A stretch of 64,000 nucleotides of DNA from JALOAT01 sp041687015. GTDB lineage: Bacteria > Pseudomonadota > Gammaproteobacteria > Thiohalomonadales > Thiohalomonadaceae. Below the pieces are notes generated by a model, which was not told where the DNA came from, ran no database searches, and was given only the letters and a program-made list of their open reading frames with translations. Location: NCBI GenBank assembly GCA_041687015.1, contig JAWLCT010000003.1:61763-125762 (forward strand). The letters are read 5' to 3'. This document shows positions 36,095 to 44,197 of the stretch, piece after piece. The position numbers were made by a program, and so were the translations under genes. Position 1 is the first letter of the stretch; every line of letters starts with the position of its first letter.

Positions 36095-36465
36095 ACGGAA
36101 GCATGGGCAGACACCGCTGGGCCATCGCCGAGGGCTATATCCCCTCCCGCAGTCACGGGCCCGACCCGCAGCTGACCAGTCATGAAACCGTTTGTCTGCT
36201 GAACACGGGCGATGCCGAGGCACACGTGCGCATCACCGTTTATTTCAGCGATCGGGAACCCGCCGGGCCTTACGAGATCACCGTGCCGCCGCGGCGGACC
36301 CTGCACGTACGGTTCAACGATCTGACACAGCCCGAGTCTATCCCGCGTGACACTGATTACGCGAGCCTGATCGAATCTGACGTACCGATTGTGGTCCAGC
36401 ACACGCGCCTGGATTCGCGTCAGGCACAACTGGCGCTGCTGAGCACGGTGGCCTACGGCGATTGA
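36091..36465 (+). CDS. Sensory rhodopsin transducer (ASRT) family beta-sandwich protein
   Basis: A 124-residue protein that matches, nearly end to end, my memory of the Anabaena sensory rhodopsin transducer: WAIAEGYIPSRSHGPDPQLT, SHETVCLLNTGDAEAHV, RTLHVRFNDL and VPIVVQHTRLDSRQAQLALL. In Anabaena this small tetrameric beta-sandwich binds the cytoplasmic face of a retinal receptor. No rhodopsin is present in this window. The family has also been proposed to act in carbohydrate metabolism, which fits the four-base overlap (ATGA) with the preceding dehydrogenase gene. It may bind a sugar ligand or regulate the operon; this is inference. Confidence 0.85.
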   Translation: MNGSMGRHRWAIAEGYIPSRSHGPDPQLTSHETVCLLNTGDAEAHVRITVYFSDREPAGPYEITVPPRRTLHVRFNDLTQPESIPRDTDYASLIESDVPIVVQHTRLDSRQAQLALLSTVAYGD

Positions 36466-36532
36466 GCAGGGCTGGACCTGCGTCCACTATTTTCGGTTAT
36501 GCTCTGGGCTGGACCACGAGCAAGGGATCTTC

Positions 36533-37738
36533 ATGGCTTCCATAGGGACTGCAGGAGATCGGTCACGTGCCAGCGTGCCGGCCTGTCAGGAATCGGGTGC
36601 GGCTATGCTGGACGTGCTGTTCGCCAACAGCCGCCTGCCCATTGCAGTGATCAATCGTGACTTCACCGTTTTGGAGGTGAATGCGGCCTACTGTACTGCA
36701 GAAGGCCGTTCGTCCGACGAGCTGCTCGGTCGCAATCATTTCGAACTTCAGCCCGACGCGGAAATCGAGCGCATTTTCCGTACGGTGATGGACACCGGTA
36801 GACCCTTCACTCTGGTGGCGAAGCCATTGCGCCGCGCGCTGCGGCCGGAGCACGGGATGACTTACTGGGACTGGACCGTGGCGCCGCTGCAGGCGCCGGA
36901 TGGTAGCGTCGATGGCGTCGTTGTCACTCTCGTGGATGTCACGGAGCAGGAGCGCGTCCGGCAGGCATCGGAGCACACGCGGGTCATCCTCGAGCAACAG
37001 GTGCGCGACCGTACCACGGCCCTGGAGGATGCAGTACGTGAACTCGAATCCTTCTCGTATTGCGTTTCCCACGACTTGAGCGCACCCCTGCGCGCCATCA
37101 ACGGTTACGCGAGTCTACTGAGCGAGGAGTTCGCCGCACAGCTGCCGGAGAACGCAGCGGGTTACCTGGAGCGTATCCGCGAAGCCAGTGCGCGTATGGA
37201 CCAGCTCATGATGGGGTTGCTCCAACTCAACCGCGTCTCGCGCAGCGAGTTGGACCGGCAGCCAGTGGATTTCGCAACACTGGCCCGGGAGATCATTCTG
37301 GATCTGCGTACTGGCCAGCCTGAGCGCAGCGTGAATTTCGCTTGCACACAGCCTCTACCGGCCTGCATCGACCGGGACATGGCCCACATTCTGCTGGTGA
37401 ACCTGCTCGGTAATGCGTGGAAGTTCACGGCGCCACGGCGGTGTGCCGAAATTGAACTCGGCTTGAAGACATGTTGCGGCGAACGTATCTACTACGTACG
37501 TGACAACGGCGTGGGGTTCGACATGCAGTTTGCCGACAAGCTCTACGATGCCTTCGAGCGGCTGCATGGCAGAGAGTTTCCGGGGGCCGGCATTGGTCTT
37601 GCCACCGTAGCGCGCATGGTTCGTTCCCACGGTGGGCGCATTTGGGCGCACGCCGAAGAAGACGAAGGGGCGACGTTCTGTTTCACTTTGGGCGATGCCG
37701 ACAGTGCCGCACACAAGGGAATATCGTGCTGTCCTTGA
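36533..37738 (+). CDS. PAS-domain sensor histidine kinase
   Basis: A 401-residue soluble kinase. A PAS domain (about 25-145; LPIAVINRDFTVLEVNAAYC) with a PAC-like end (GVVVTLVDVTEQE) is followed by a coiled coil and the H-box YCVSHDLSAPLRAINGYASL with His180. The ATPase domain has LLVNLLGNAWKFTAPR, DNGVGFDMQFADKLYDAFER and GAGIGLATVARMVRSHGG. This layout is common in phytochrome-like and PAS kinases. It begins 68 bases after the ASRT-like gene on the same strand and may sense a metabolite of that operon, although no partner regulator lies next to it. It is convergent with the antiporter gene. Confidence 0.88.
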   Translation: MASIGTAGDRSRASVPACQESGAAMLDVLFANSRLPIAVINRDFTVLEVNAAYCTAEGRSSDELLGRNHFELQPDAEIERIFRTVMDTGRPFTLVAKPLRRALRPEHGMTYWDWTVAPLQAPDGSVDGVVVTLVDVTEQERVRQASEHTRVILEQQVRDRTTALEDAVRELESFSYCVSHDLSAPLRAINGYASLLSEEFAAQLPENAAGYLERIREASARMDQLMMGLLQLNRVSRSELDRQPVDFATLAREIILDLRTGQPERSVNFACTQPLPACIDRDMAHILLVNLLGNAWKFTAPRRCAEIELGLKTCCGERIYYVRDNGVGFDMQFADKLYDAFERLHGREFPGAGIGLATVARMVRSHGGRIWAHAEEDEGATFCFTLGDADSAAHKGISCCP

Positions 37739-37750
37739 GCGGGCTTGTCT

Positions 37751-38974
37751 TCATTCTTTGGTGCGTCTTCCATACCAGCGTGTAAACGGGCTGGCGGTAA
37801 CACCGTGCAGGACCAGCGATGTGAAAACCACCAGGCTGCCGATGTTCCAGACCAGCGCGTCGCCCGTGGTGTGCAGCGCAAGCAAAGCGTAGAGCAGGGC
37901 GGCTGCACCCACTGGGCCAAACCAGCCCAGGAACAGGGCATCGGCGCGATGGCGGAGCGCGGGCGTAAACTGGCGCGCCATCAAAACGAACGGCAGACGC
38001 CGCAGCAGCAAGACCGAGACGGCAAAGGCGACCCCAAGCCAGCCCAGTTGCCACCACGCCTGCCATGGCAGCATCAGGCCGAACAGGGCGAAAATGGGCA
38101 GTGTGAAAAACTGGTTGACCGCCTCCTGTACCTTCTCTTCCCGGTTGCGTTCACCGCCGGCCACCACGTGGTCGTAGGCGATGCCGGTGGCGAATACCGC
38201 CAGGATGCCGTTGGTACCGAGGAGTTCCGCAGCGCCCAGGCTCAGTAACGAAACCGCCACCGTATAGGCGAGAAAGGACGGCGCCTCGATGTAGTGCCGG
38301 CTCTCCGCCCAGCGCAGCAAACGGCCCATGGCCACGCCGAGCAAACCACCGAACACCAACGCACCCCCGTTCTTCCACAGCACGATATCGCCAAGCCAGT
38401 GGCTCCACGGATCATCGCTCGGACGGCTGAGCAACAGAATGGGTAGCAGGACCAGCGGCAAGGCGAGGCCGTCGTTGCTGCCCGCCTCGGCGGAAATGAT
38501 GTGACGCAGGCGTGGGGGAAGGTTTTTCTCCGCCACCTGGCCGGTCACAATGGCGGTGGAGACGATGGGGTCGGTGGGCGAGATCACGGCGCCGATCAAC
38601 AGCCCCAGCAGCAGCGGGACCTCCAACAGCCAATGCGCCAGCAGGCCGCCTGCCAGGGCGGTCAGAGGCATGATCACGGCAAGCAGCACCACCAGCGTGC
38701 GGGCATGGTGCCACATGAAGCCGCGTGGCAGACGCAGTGCCACGCCCATCAAACCGATGGCCAGGGTAATCCGCGCCGCATGTTCAAGAATGCGATCCGG
38801 CGGACCCCAATGGTCGGGATCGAGCCAGTCGAGTACCACCGGTCCGAGCACGATGCCGAACACCATGGCAATCAGCGGCGGTGACAAAAAGGTGTTTTTC
38901 AAGGGCCGCGACAAAAGCCCCAGCGAGACCACCAGCAGTCCCGTGGCGACCAGTGCGAGATCAAGCTGGCTCAT
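37751..38974 (-). CDS. Cation:proton antiporter, CPA1-type
   Basis: A 407-residue membrane protein with about 12 helices. The segment ISPTDPIVSTAIVTG carries the TDP-type ion-binding motif and SAEAGSNDGLALPLVLLP the N-D pair of the CPA1 Na+/H+ exchangers; EYxx-like HYIEAPSFLAYTVAVSLL lies later. It should exchange Na+ or K+ for H+ at the cytoplasmic membrane. I choose ATG 38974; a TTG at 38995 in the same frame is less likely. It is monocistronic as far as can be seen, convergent with the PAS kinase gene and 38 bases downstream of the short-chain dehydrogenase gene on the same strand. Confidence 0.85.
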   Translation of the reverse strand: MSQLDLALVATGLLVVSLGLLSRPLKNTFLSPPLIAMVFGIVLGPVVLDWLDPDHWGPPDRILEHAARITLAIGLMGVALRLPRGFMWHHARTLVVLLAVIMPLTALAGGLLAHWLLEVPLLLGLLIGAVISPTDPIVSTAIVTGQVAEKNLPPRLRHIISAEAGSNDGLALPLVLLPILLLSRPSDDPWSHWLGDIVLWKNGGALVFGGLLGVAMGRLLRWAESRHYIEAPSFLAYTVAVSLLSLGAAELLGTNGILAVFATGIAYDHVVAGGERNREEKVQEAVNQFFTLPIFALFGLMLPWQAWWQLGWLGVAFAVSVLLLRRLPFVLMARQFTPALRHRADALFLGWFGPVGAAALLYALLALHTTGDALVWNIGSLVVFTSLVLHGVTASPFTRWYGRRTKE

Positions 38975-39012
38975 TGCGGCACCGCTCGCGGACAACAGGC
39001 CCGGTTATGCAT

Positions 39013-40008
39013 TCACCGACGCGCCTTGCCGTTGCGTGACAGGGTGTAGGCCGCCAACCCGGCGATCAGCGCTGAAGCGCTGAGCTTGCGGCGTGTGAGC
39101 CACGCCTGGGTGCTGCGCGGTTTGGCGCACAGATCGAACCGGCCGTGGCTGCCGCGGTCCTCGTCAACCGGGCTGTAGAGATTTTCGGGGCGGCCCGGCA
39201 ATTCCCGTTCACCGGTCAACTGACTTTCGAAGCCCTGCTGTGCCAGGAAGCGATCGATCCAGCCGGCCGGCAGCCAGCGTGCGGCGACGATGGCTCTTGC
39301 CGCCGGATAACCAATCCACATCTCACGCCTTGGATGCTCCGCAAGCCAGGCGATGGCGCGCGCCGCAACCTCCGGTTGATAGACCGGAGGAACCGGCTGG
39401 GCACGTTGTGTCATGCAGGAACGCGACCAGTCGAACTGTGGCGTGTTGAACGCGGCAATGTGTGCCGTGCAGTGGCGCACGCAAGATCCCGTGTGCAGCA
39501 ACTCCGCCTGCAACGCATCGGTGAAACCGCGCAGCGCGAATTTGGCACCACAGTATGCGGCCTGCAGGGGAATGCCCCGGTAGGCGAGGGCGGATCCGAC
39601 CTGTACGATGACTCCGCGATCACGCGGACCCATGCGATGCAATGCGGCCAAGGTTCCGTGCACGCTGCCCAGGTAGGTGACCTCTGTGGCACGCCGGAAA
39701 TCGGCGGGATCGATGCGGTCCACCGGACAGAACACCGTCGCCATGGCCGCGTTGACCCACAGATCGATGGGCCCGGCCTCCGCCTCGATGGCATTCGCCG
39801 CGCTATCCACCGCCTGCCAGTCAGCCACATCCACGGGATAGATCAGCGCCCGGGCACCGGCCGCTTCGACGTCCCGACGCGCACCTTCCAGGCCTTGCCG
39901 ACCGCGCGCCAGCAAGGCGACGGTACCACCCCGACGCGCCAGTTCCACGGCAGTGGCCCGGCCGATACCGGCCGACGCACCGGTAACCACCATGACGTTG
40001 TCACTCAC
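39013..40008 (-). CDS. Short-chain dehydrogenase/reductase with C-terminal extension
   Basis: A 331-residue classical SDR. The NAD(P) motif TGASAGIGRATAVELARRG is near the N-terminus, the catalytic serine lies in QVGSALAYRG, and Tyr/Lys in AYCGAKFALRGF. The last 80 residues extend beyond the normal SDR core and end with a hydrophobic segment (LSASALIAGLAAYTLSRNG), which could be a membrane anchor. Start: GTG 40008 with GGAGAAAAGC directly upstream; an in-frame ATG at 40029 overlaps the upstream gene. It follows a small membrane protein and the GH15 gene on the same strand, so it probably belongs to that operon. Confidence 0.83.
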   Translation of the reverse strand: MSDNVMVVTGASAGIGRATAVELARRGGTVALLARGRQGLEGARRDVEAAGARALIYPVDVADWQAVDSAANAIEAEAGPIDLWVNAAMATVFCPVDRIDPADFRRATEVTYLGSVHGTLAALHRMGPRDRGVIVQVGSALAYRGIPLQAAYCGAKFALRGFTDALQAELLHTGSCVRHCTAHIAAFNTPQFDWSRSCMTQRAQPVPPVYQPEVAARAIAWLAEHPRREMWIGYPAARAIVAARWLPAGWIDRFLAQQGFESQLTGERELPGRPENLYSPVDEDRGSHGRFDLCAKPRSTQAWLTRRKLSASALIAGLAAYTLSRNGKARR

Positions 40009-40018
40009 GCTTTTCTCC

Positions 40019-40513
40019 TCAATTTCCATAGAAGGTTCCCAGTACCGCGCCGTAGGCGGCGTGGCCGATGAGTGTGGCAATGGGCGTACGCCGCCCGTAA
40101 TGGAGACCGAGGAATCCCGGTGGTTCCAGATACGCGACCGGTGAGGGACCGCCATAGTCCGACGCCATGCGTGGGTGCACGTAAGGCAGCAGGGGCAGCA
40201 CGAACACCAACAGGAAGAGCCCGTGCAGCGTTCCCAGCAACATACCGAACCAAAACGTCGCGTAGTCGAGTCGTTCGAAAACGGCGAAGTAGAGAAAGGC
40301 AAAGAGCCAACCGCCAATGAAGTACACCACCGCACCGATAACGTTGGCGCGGTAGTGATCCGCCGTGAAAAACGCCCCCACCAGGAAAGGCAACGACAGA
40401 CGTGTCAGGCCGAGCCCCTGGCTTCCTGACAGGATGATGGTGAGCAGCGCCGTGGCGAGTCCGCCCCACAGAAACAGGCCTTCGATGCTGGCCATCACCT
40501 CCATTGCAGCCAT
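40019..40513 (-). CDS. Conserved membrane protein of unknown function
   Basis: A 164-residue protein with four hydrophobic segments (LFLWGGLATALLTIILSGSQ, VIGAVVYFIGGWLFAFLYF, LLGTLHGLFLLVFVLPLLPY, LIGHAAYGAVLGTFYG). I do not recognise a named family. The glycine and histidine residues within the helices (FTADHYRANVIG, GTLHGLF, IGHAAYG) recall small integral membrane proteins encoded beside dehydrogenases. ATG 40513 is preceded by GGGAGATCACC. The stop lies ten bases before the SDR start, and the GH15 gene ends 19 bases upstream, giving a three-gene operon GH15-membrane protein-SDR. Confidence 0.7.
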   Translation of the reverse strand: MAAMEVMASIEGLFLWGGLATALLTIILSGSQGLGLTRLSLPFLVGAFFTADHYRANVIGAVVYFIGGWLFAFLYFAVFERLDYATFWFGMLLGTLHGLFLLVFVLPLLPYVHPRMASDYGGPSPVAYLEPPGFLGLHYGRRTPIATLIGHAAYGAVLGTFYGN

Positions 40514-40532
40514 GGTGATCTCCCGATAGACG

Positions 40533-42374
40533 TCAGGTCAGCACTTCGTCCCGGACAGGCGCGGACGGGGGCGCGATGTCCGCCTCCTCCAGGGCGAGGG
40601 CGGCCGTGATAACGGCGGCATGAGTGAACGCCTGGGGAAAATTGCCGAGAGCGCGACCGTCCGGGGTGTATTCCTCCGCGAACAGGCCCACGTCGTTGGC
40701 AAGTTCCATCAGCCGATCGAAACGTGCACGCGCTTCACCATACCGTCCGGCCCGCGCCAGGTGATCCACGGCCCAGAACGCACACGCGGCGAAAGTGCCC
40801 TCGCGCCCGGGAAGGCCATCGCTTCCGGGTGGATAGCGATAGAACAGTGCACCGGTGCCCAGATGCTCCTCGATATAGCGGAAGGTGCTGCGCTGACGGG
40901 GATCGGTCGCGGGGGCATAGCCGTAACGGGGCATGAGCAGCAGGCTTGCGTCGGGCCACGCGCTGTCGAGGCGGCCGACGTATGCCTCGATGGTTGGGTC
41001 GTAGGCGTGAGCCTCGATGTCGGCACGGATGGCGTCCATCGTGGATTGGAAGCGCTGCGTCGGCACACGCATGTAGCCTTCGCGCTGCATCGCCAGCAGA
41101 CAGTGCAAGGTGACCCAGCACATGAGCCTGGAATAGGTATGGTGCCGCGGCGGGCCACGGATTTCCCAGATGCCCTGATCGGGTTCGTACCAGCGCCTGC
41201 AGACCACTTCGCCGAAGCCACGCAGGATCGCCTGTTCGCTACGGCCGAGGGCGTCACCGGCACGCGCGTAATACCAGGCCGCCTGCACCACTTCGCCATA
41301 GACATCCAGCTGCAACTGATCCCACGCCCCATTGCCGATGCGCACCGGCCGCGCGCCGCGATAACCGGCCAAGTGTGGGAGTGCGCTTTCCTTCAGACGT
41401 GCCTCACCAAACAGGTCGTAGACCACTTGCAACTCGGGGCGCGTGAGTCGCGTTGCATGCAGTAACCAGCCCATGAATGCATGGGCTTCCTGGTGGTAGC
41501 CCATGCTCTCGAAGGCCTGCAAGGTGCGCGAGGCGTCGCGCAACCAGCAGAAGCGGTAGTCCCAGGTACGTTCACCGTCTTCGGTTTCCGGGATGGAGGT
41601 GGTCGGGGCGGCGATGACGGCGCCCGACAGGGCATGGGTCAGCAGCTTGAGAGTGATCATGCTGCGGTGCACGAGCGGCGCATGGACGCCCTGATATCGG
41701 CAACGATCACTCCAGTCGCGCCACCACTGAAGCGTGCTCTCACAGCGTGCGGCCGCCGCATCGCCCAGTGGCGGCACCGCCAGCGGGTCCATGGATGCAT
41801 ACGCCAGCGAGAGTGTGTGACGATCGCCTGCGCGCACGACCACGCAGCCGTGCACGCGCCGACGGGATTCGTCAAGGTTGAGCTTGATGCCAGTATGCAA
41901 CACCAGTATGTCGCCGCGAAATTCGCAGAACCAGCCGACGTCGGCGCGCTGCCCCAGAACGAAGTCGCCGCGCCCGTAGTCGGGGCGCGGGACGAACTCC
42001 ACGTTCAACGCAACTTCACCGCTGATGCCTTCCACCAGACGCAAAAGTTCGCGCTGCGGCTGGAGAGAATGGGGACCGTGGAACAGGGGCATGACATCGC
42101 GCACGCGTACACTCCCGCTCCCGGTTTCGAACAGCGTCTCAAGCACCGCCGTACCTTCCACGTAACGCCGCGTGCTGCGAAACGCTGCGGCAGGCGTTAC
42201 GGCGAAATGCCCGCCCCGTTCAGGATCAAGCAGGGCTGCAAACACGCTCGGGTGGGAAAAATGGGGCAGGCACAACCAGTCCACGGAACCGTCGCGTGAC
42301 ACCAGGGCCGCACTGCGGCAGTCACCGATCAACGCATAGTCGTCAATGGCGGGTAGTTGCCGCATTTTCGTCAT
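40533..42374 (-). CDS. Glycoside hydrolase family 15 (glucoamylase/trehalase-like)
   Basis: A 613-residue GH15 enzyme. The N-terminal region IDDYALIGDCRSAALVSRDG then SVDWLCLPHFSHPSVFAALL is the hallmark of the bacterial GH15 group. The (alpha/alpha)6 barrel shows TWDYRFCWLRDASRTLQAFE, GNGAWDQLQLDVYGEVVQAA with the likely catalytic glutamate, and EGTFAACAFWAVDHLARAG near the C-terminus. It should release glucose from alpha-glucans or trehalose. It lacks a signal peptide, so it probably acts on intracellular sugars. The start at 42374 is chosen because homology begins there. It leads the minus-strand operon with the membrane protein and SDR. Confidence 0.9.
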   Translation of the reverse strand: MTKMRQLPAIDDYALIGDCRSAALVSRDGSVDWLCLPHFSHPSVFAALLDPERGGHFAVTPAAAFRSTRRYVEGTAVLETLFETGSGSVRVRDVMPLFHGPHSLQPQRELLRLVEGISGEVALNVEFVPRPDYGRGDFVLGQRADVGWFCEFRGDILVLHTGIKLNLDESRRRVHGCVVVRAGDRHTLSLAYASMDPLAVPPLGDAAAARCESTLQWWRDWSDRCRYQGVHAPLVHRSMITLKLLTHALSGAVIAAPTTSIPETEDGERTWDYRFCWLRDASRTLQAFESMGYHQEAHAFMGWLLHATRLTRPELQVVYDLFGEARLKESALPHLAGYRGARPVRIGNGAWDQLQLDVYGEVVQAAWYYARAGDALGRSEQAILRGFGEVVCRRWYEPDQGIWEIRGPPRHHTYSRLMCWVTLHCLLAMQREGYMRVPTQRFQSTMDAIRADIEAHAYDPTIEAYVGRLDSAWPDASLLLMPRYGYAPATDPRQRSTFRYIEEHLGTGALFYRYPPGSDGLPGREGTFAACAFWAVDHLARAGRYGEARARFDRLMELANDVGLFAEEYTPDGRALGNFPQAFTHAAVITAALALEEADIAPPSAPVRDEVLT

Positions 42375-42716
42375 GGGTATCGGACCCACTTCCCTATGGC
42401 GCGCTGTCGTGGGCAGCGTACGTGCCCGGACGCGCCTTCCTGAACGGTAGCCCCATGCCGCCGGCTTCTCCAATGACAACGGATGGCCGATCAGGCACAC
42501 AACGACGTGTGCCTGAACGCAACACCTGTTGGAAAGCCATCAACGCCGCATGGGCCCATCCATCTCAAGGTCTTTCTCGGGCACGGGCTTATGCAGTTGC
42601 CCTCAACCGCCGGGAATCGTTATGCCAGTCGATGCCAGGTTGTGCGCTTGCGCACATGCGTGGGCAGGAAAAAGACCAAGTGTGCTGCTAGGCTGATTTC
42701 CTGCGGAGGTAACGTC
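42375..42716. other. Intergenic region between divergent genes
   Basis: About 342 bases separate the GH15 gene (minus) and the small membrane protein gene (plus). Open frames here have neither ribosome-binding sites nor recognisable products. Promoters for both directions are expected, but no strong -35/-10 pair is visible. Confidence 0.3.
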
Positions 42717-42917
42717 ATGACCGACAGATCACGCAAGGGAATGGCGCTGGCATTGAAGTGGTTTGGTGCCTGGCTGGTGTTCACGGCCGCGTTGTTGTTG
42801 TTCGGTGAGACGGCACCTTCCGTCACCGATCCGAGCCTGTTCGGTACCACCGCCTGTGCGCTGGGCGGGCTCGCCTGTTATCTCGGCGGTTGCCGGTGTG
42901 ACCGTCAACTGCAATAG
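42717..42917 (+). CDS. Small membrane protein, 66 residues
   Basis: A 66-residue protein with two hydrophobic segments (ALKWFGAWLVFTAALLLFG and GTTACALGGLACYLGGC). The start ATG 42717 has an excellent ribosome-binding site, GGAGG seven bases upstream, which is the main reason to believe in it. The N-terminus is basic (TDRSRKG) and the C-terminus has a cysteine pair (GGCRCDRQLQ). I do not recognise a family. It lies about 150 bases ahead of the oxidase operon on the same strand; whether it is related to the oxidase is unknown. Confidence 0.6.
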   Translation: MTDRSRKGMALALKWFGAWLVFTAALLLFGETAPSVTDPSLFGTTACALGGLACYLGGCRCDRQLQ

Positions 42918-43017
42918 GCGCTTGCGAGTCACCATGCGGTGCGGCGAATCAGGAACGTCGGCCTACCACCTTTCACGACCACGAATCTGGTCTATGTTTC
43001 AAAAACCAAGCTGAACC

Positions 43018-43023
43018 TATAAC
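43018..43023 (+). promoter_or_regulatory. Possible -10 element upstream of ctaC
   Basis: TATAAC lies about 48 bases before the ctaC start. A weak -35-like GTTTCA lies about 16 bases upstream. The position suits a promoter for the oxidase operon, but the match is partial. Confidence 0.25.
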
Positions 43024-43070
43024 CCTGCCAGGGACCCGCGCGGCTTTCCTGCGCTTTGTTCGAGGGATTA

Positions 43071-44186
43071 ATGATGCGGATCAGCAGCACACGTGCCGTC
43101 GCATTCGCGGCGACCTCGCTCCTCGTCACGCTGGAGGTGCACGCCGAACTCGGTGTCAATCTGCCACTCCCTGCCAGTGCCGGCGCGAAGGAGATCTACG
43201 ACATCCACATGCTCACACTGGGTATCGCCACGGTTCTGATGCTCGTGGTGCTCGCCGCTGTGATCTATTCCGTCGTCACTTTCCGCAAGGACCGTGGCTA
43301 CATCGCCGATCAGCACTTCCACACCTCACGTTTCGGCACCTGGTCGTGGCTCGCCGTACCGGTGCTGGTGCTCGGCGTCGACCTTGCCATCGCCAGCAAC
43401 GCCAAGCGCGTGCTGGCGTCGCTGTGGAACGTTCCGGATGAAAAGATGCTGGACGTCAAGGTGACCGGACACCAATGGTGGTGGGAATTCGACTACCTGG
43501 ACGAAGGCCTCAAGGTAGAGAGCCGTTTCACGCCCAAGGAGAAGGCGGGCGACCTCTACTTGCGTGACGTGGACAATCGATTGGTGCTGCCCACCCATAC
43601 GCCGATTCGCTTCCTCCATACCTCCGCCGATGTGTTGCATGCCTTCTGGGTGCCGGAACTGGGTTTCAAGAAGGACGCTATCCCGGGCTACGTGACCGAG
43701 ACCTGGGCCACCATTGAGCGCGAGGGCGTGTTTCGCGGCCAATGTGCCGAACTCTGTGGCACTTGGCACGCCCGCATGCCGCTGGTGGTGGAGGCGGTGA
43801 GTCCGGAGCGTTTCGATGCCTGGCTTACCGAGCGCAAGGCGCAGATTGCGGCGCTTTCCGCGCAGGATTCCGCCGACCGCCAATGGGCGCGCGAGGAATT
43901 GGTTGCGCGTGGCGAAGCGGAATACAACACCTACTGCGCCGCCTGCCATCAGCCGGGCGGCGAAGGCATGCCGCCCGCGTTTCCTGCGCTCAAAGGCAGT
44001 GCCATCGTGAAGGGGCCGTTCGAGGAACATCTGAAACGCGTGCTGCTCGGTGTGCCCGGTACCGCCATGCAGTCTTTCGCTCATCTGAGCGACGCACAGA
44101 TTGCCTCCATCGTCACGTATGAGCGTGCCGTGTTCAACGAAATGGAAGAAACCGTTCAGCCCGCCACGGTGCGGGCTGCGCGCTAG
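43071..44186 (+). CDS. ctaC: Cytochrome c oxidase subunit II with fused cytochrome c domain
   Basis: A 371-residue subunit II. A signal-like N-terminus (residues 1-25) and two membrane helices are followed by the CuA domain: GHQWWWEFDY, His190 in ADVLHAFWVPE, then Cys225, Cys229, His233 and Met236 in CAELCGTWHARM. A C-terminal extension carries the heme c motif CAACH (289-293), so this is a caa3-type subunit that can take electrons from a soluble or bound cytochrome. It faces the periplasm. ATG 43071 follows GAGGGATTA; ATG 43074 is the alternative. It starts the oxidase operon; ctaD begins 11 bases later. Confidence 0.95.
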   Translation: MMRISSTRAVAFAATSLLVTLEVHAELGVNLPLPASAGAKEIYDIHMLTLGIATVLMLVVLAAVIYSVVTFRKDRGYIADQHFHTSRFGTWSWLAVPVLVLGVDLAIASNAKRVLASLWNVPDEKMLDVKVTGHQWWWEFDYLDEGLKVESRFTPKEKAGDLYLRDVDNRLVLPTHTPIRFLHTSADVLHAFWVPELGFKKDAIPGYVTETWATIEREGVFRGQCAELCGTWHARMPLVVEAVSPERFDAWLTERKAQIAALSAQDSADRQWAREELVARGEAEYNTYCAACHQPGGEGMPPAFPALKGSAIVKGPFEEHLKRVLLGVPGTAMQSFAHLSDAQIASIVTYERAVFNEMEETVQPATVRAAR

Positions 44187-44197
44187 GGGAGCCCGCC

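Noticed and set aside
36091..37738. Nearby microbial rhodopsin for the transducer homologue
   Set aside because: No seven-helix protein with a retinal-binding lysine motif is found in either strand of the surrounding region.
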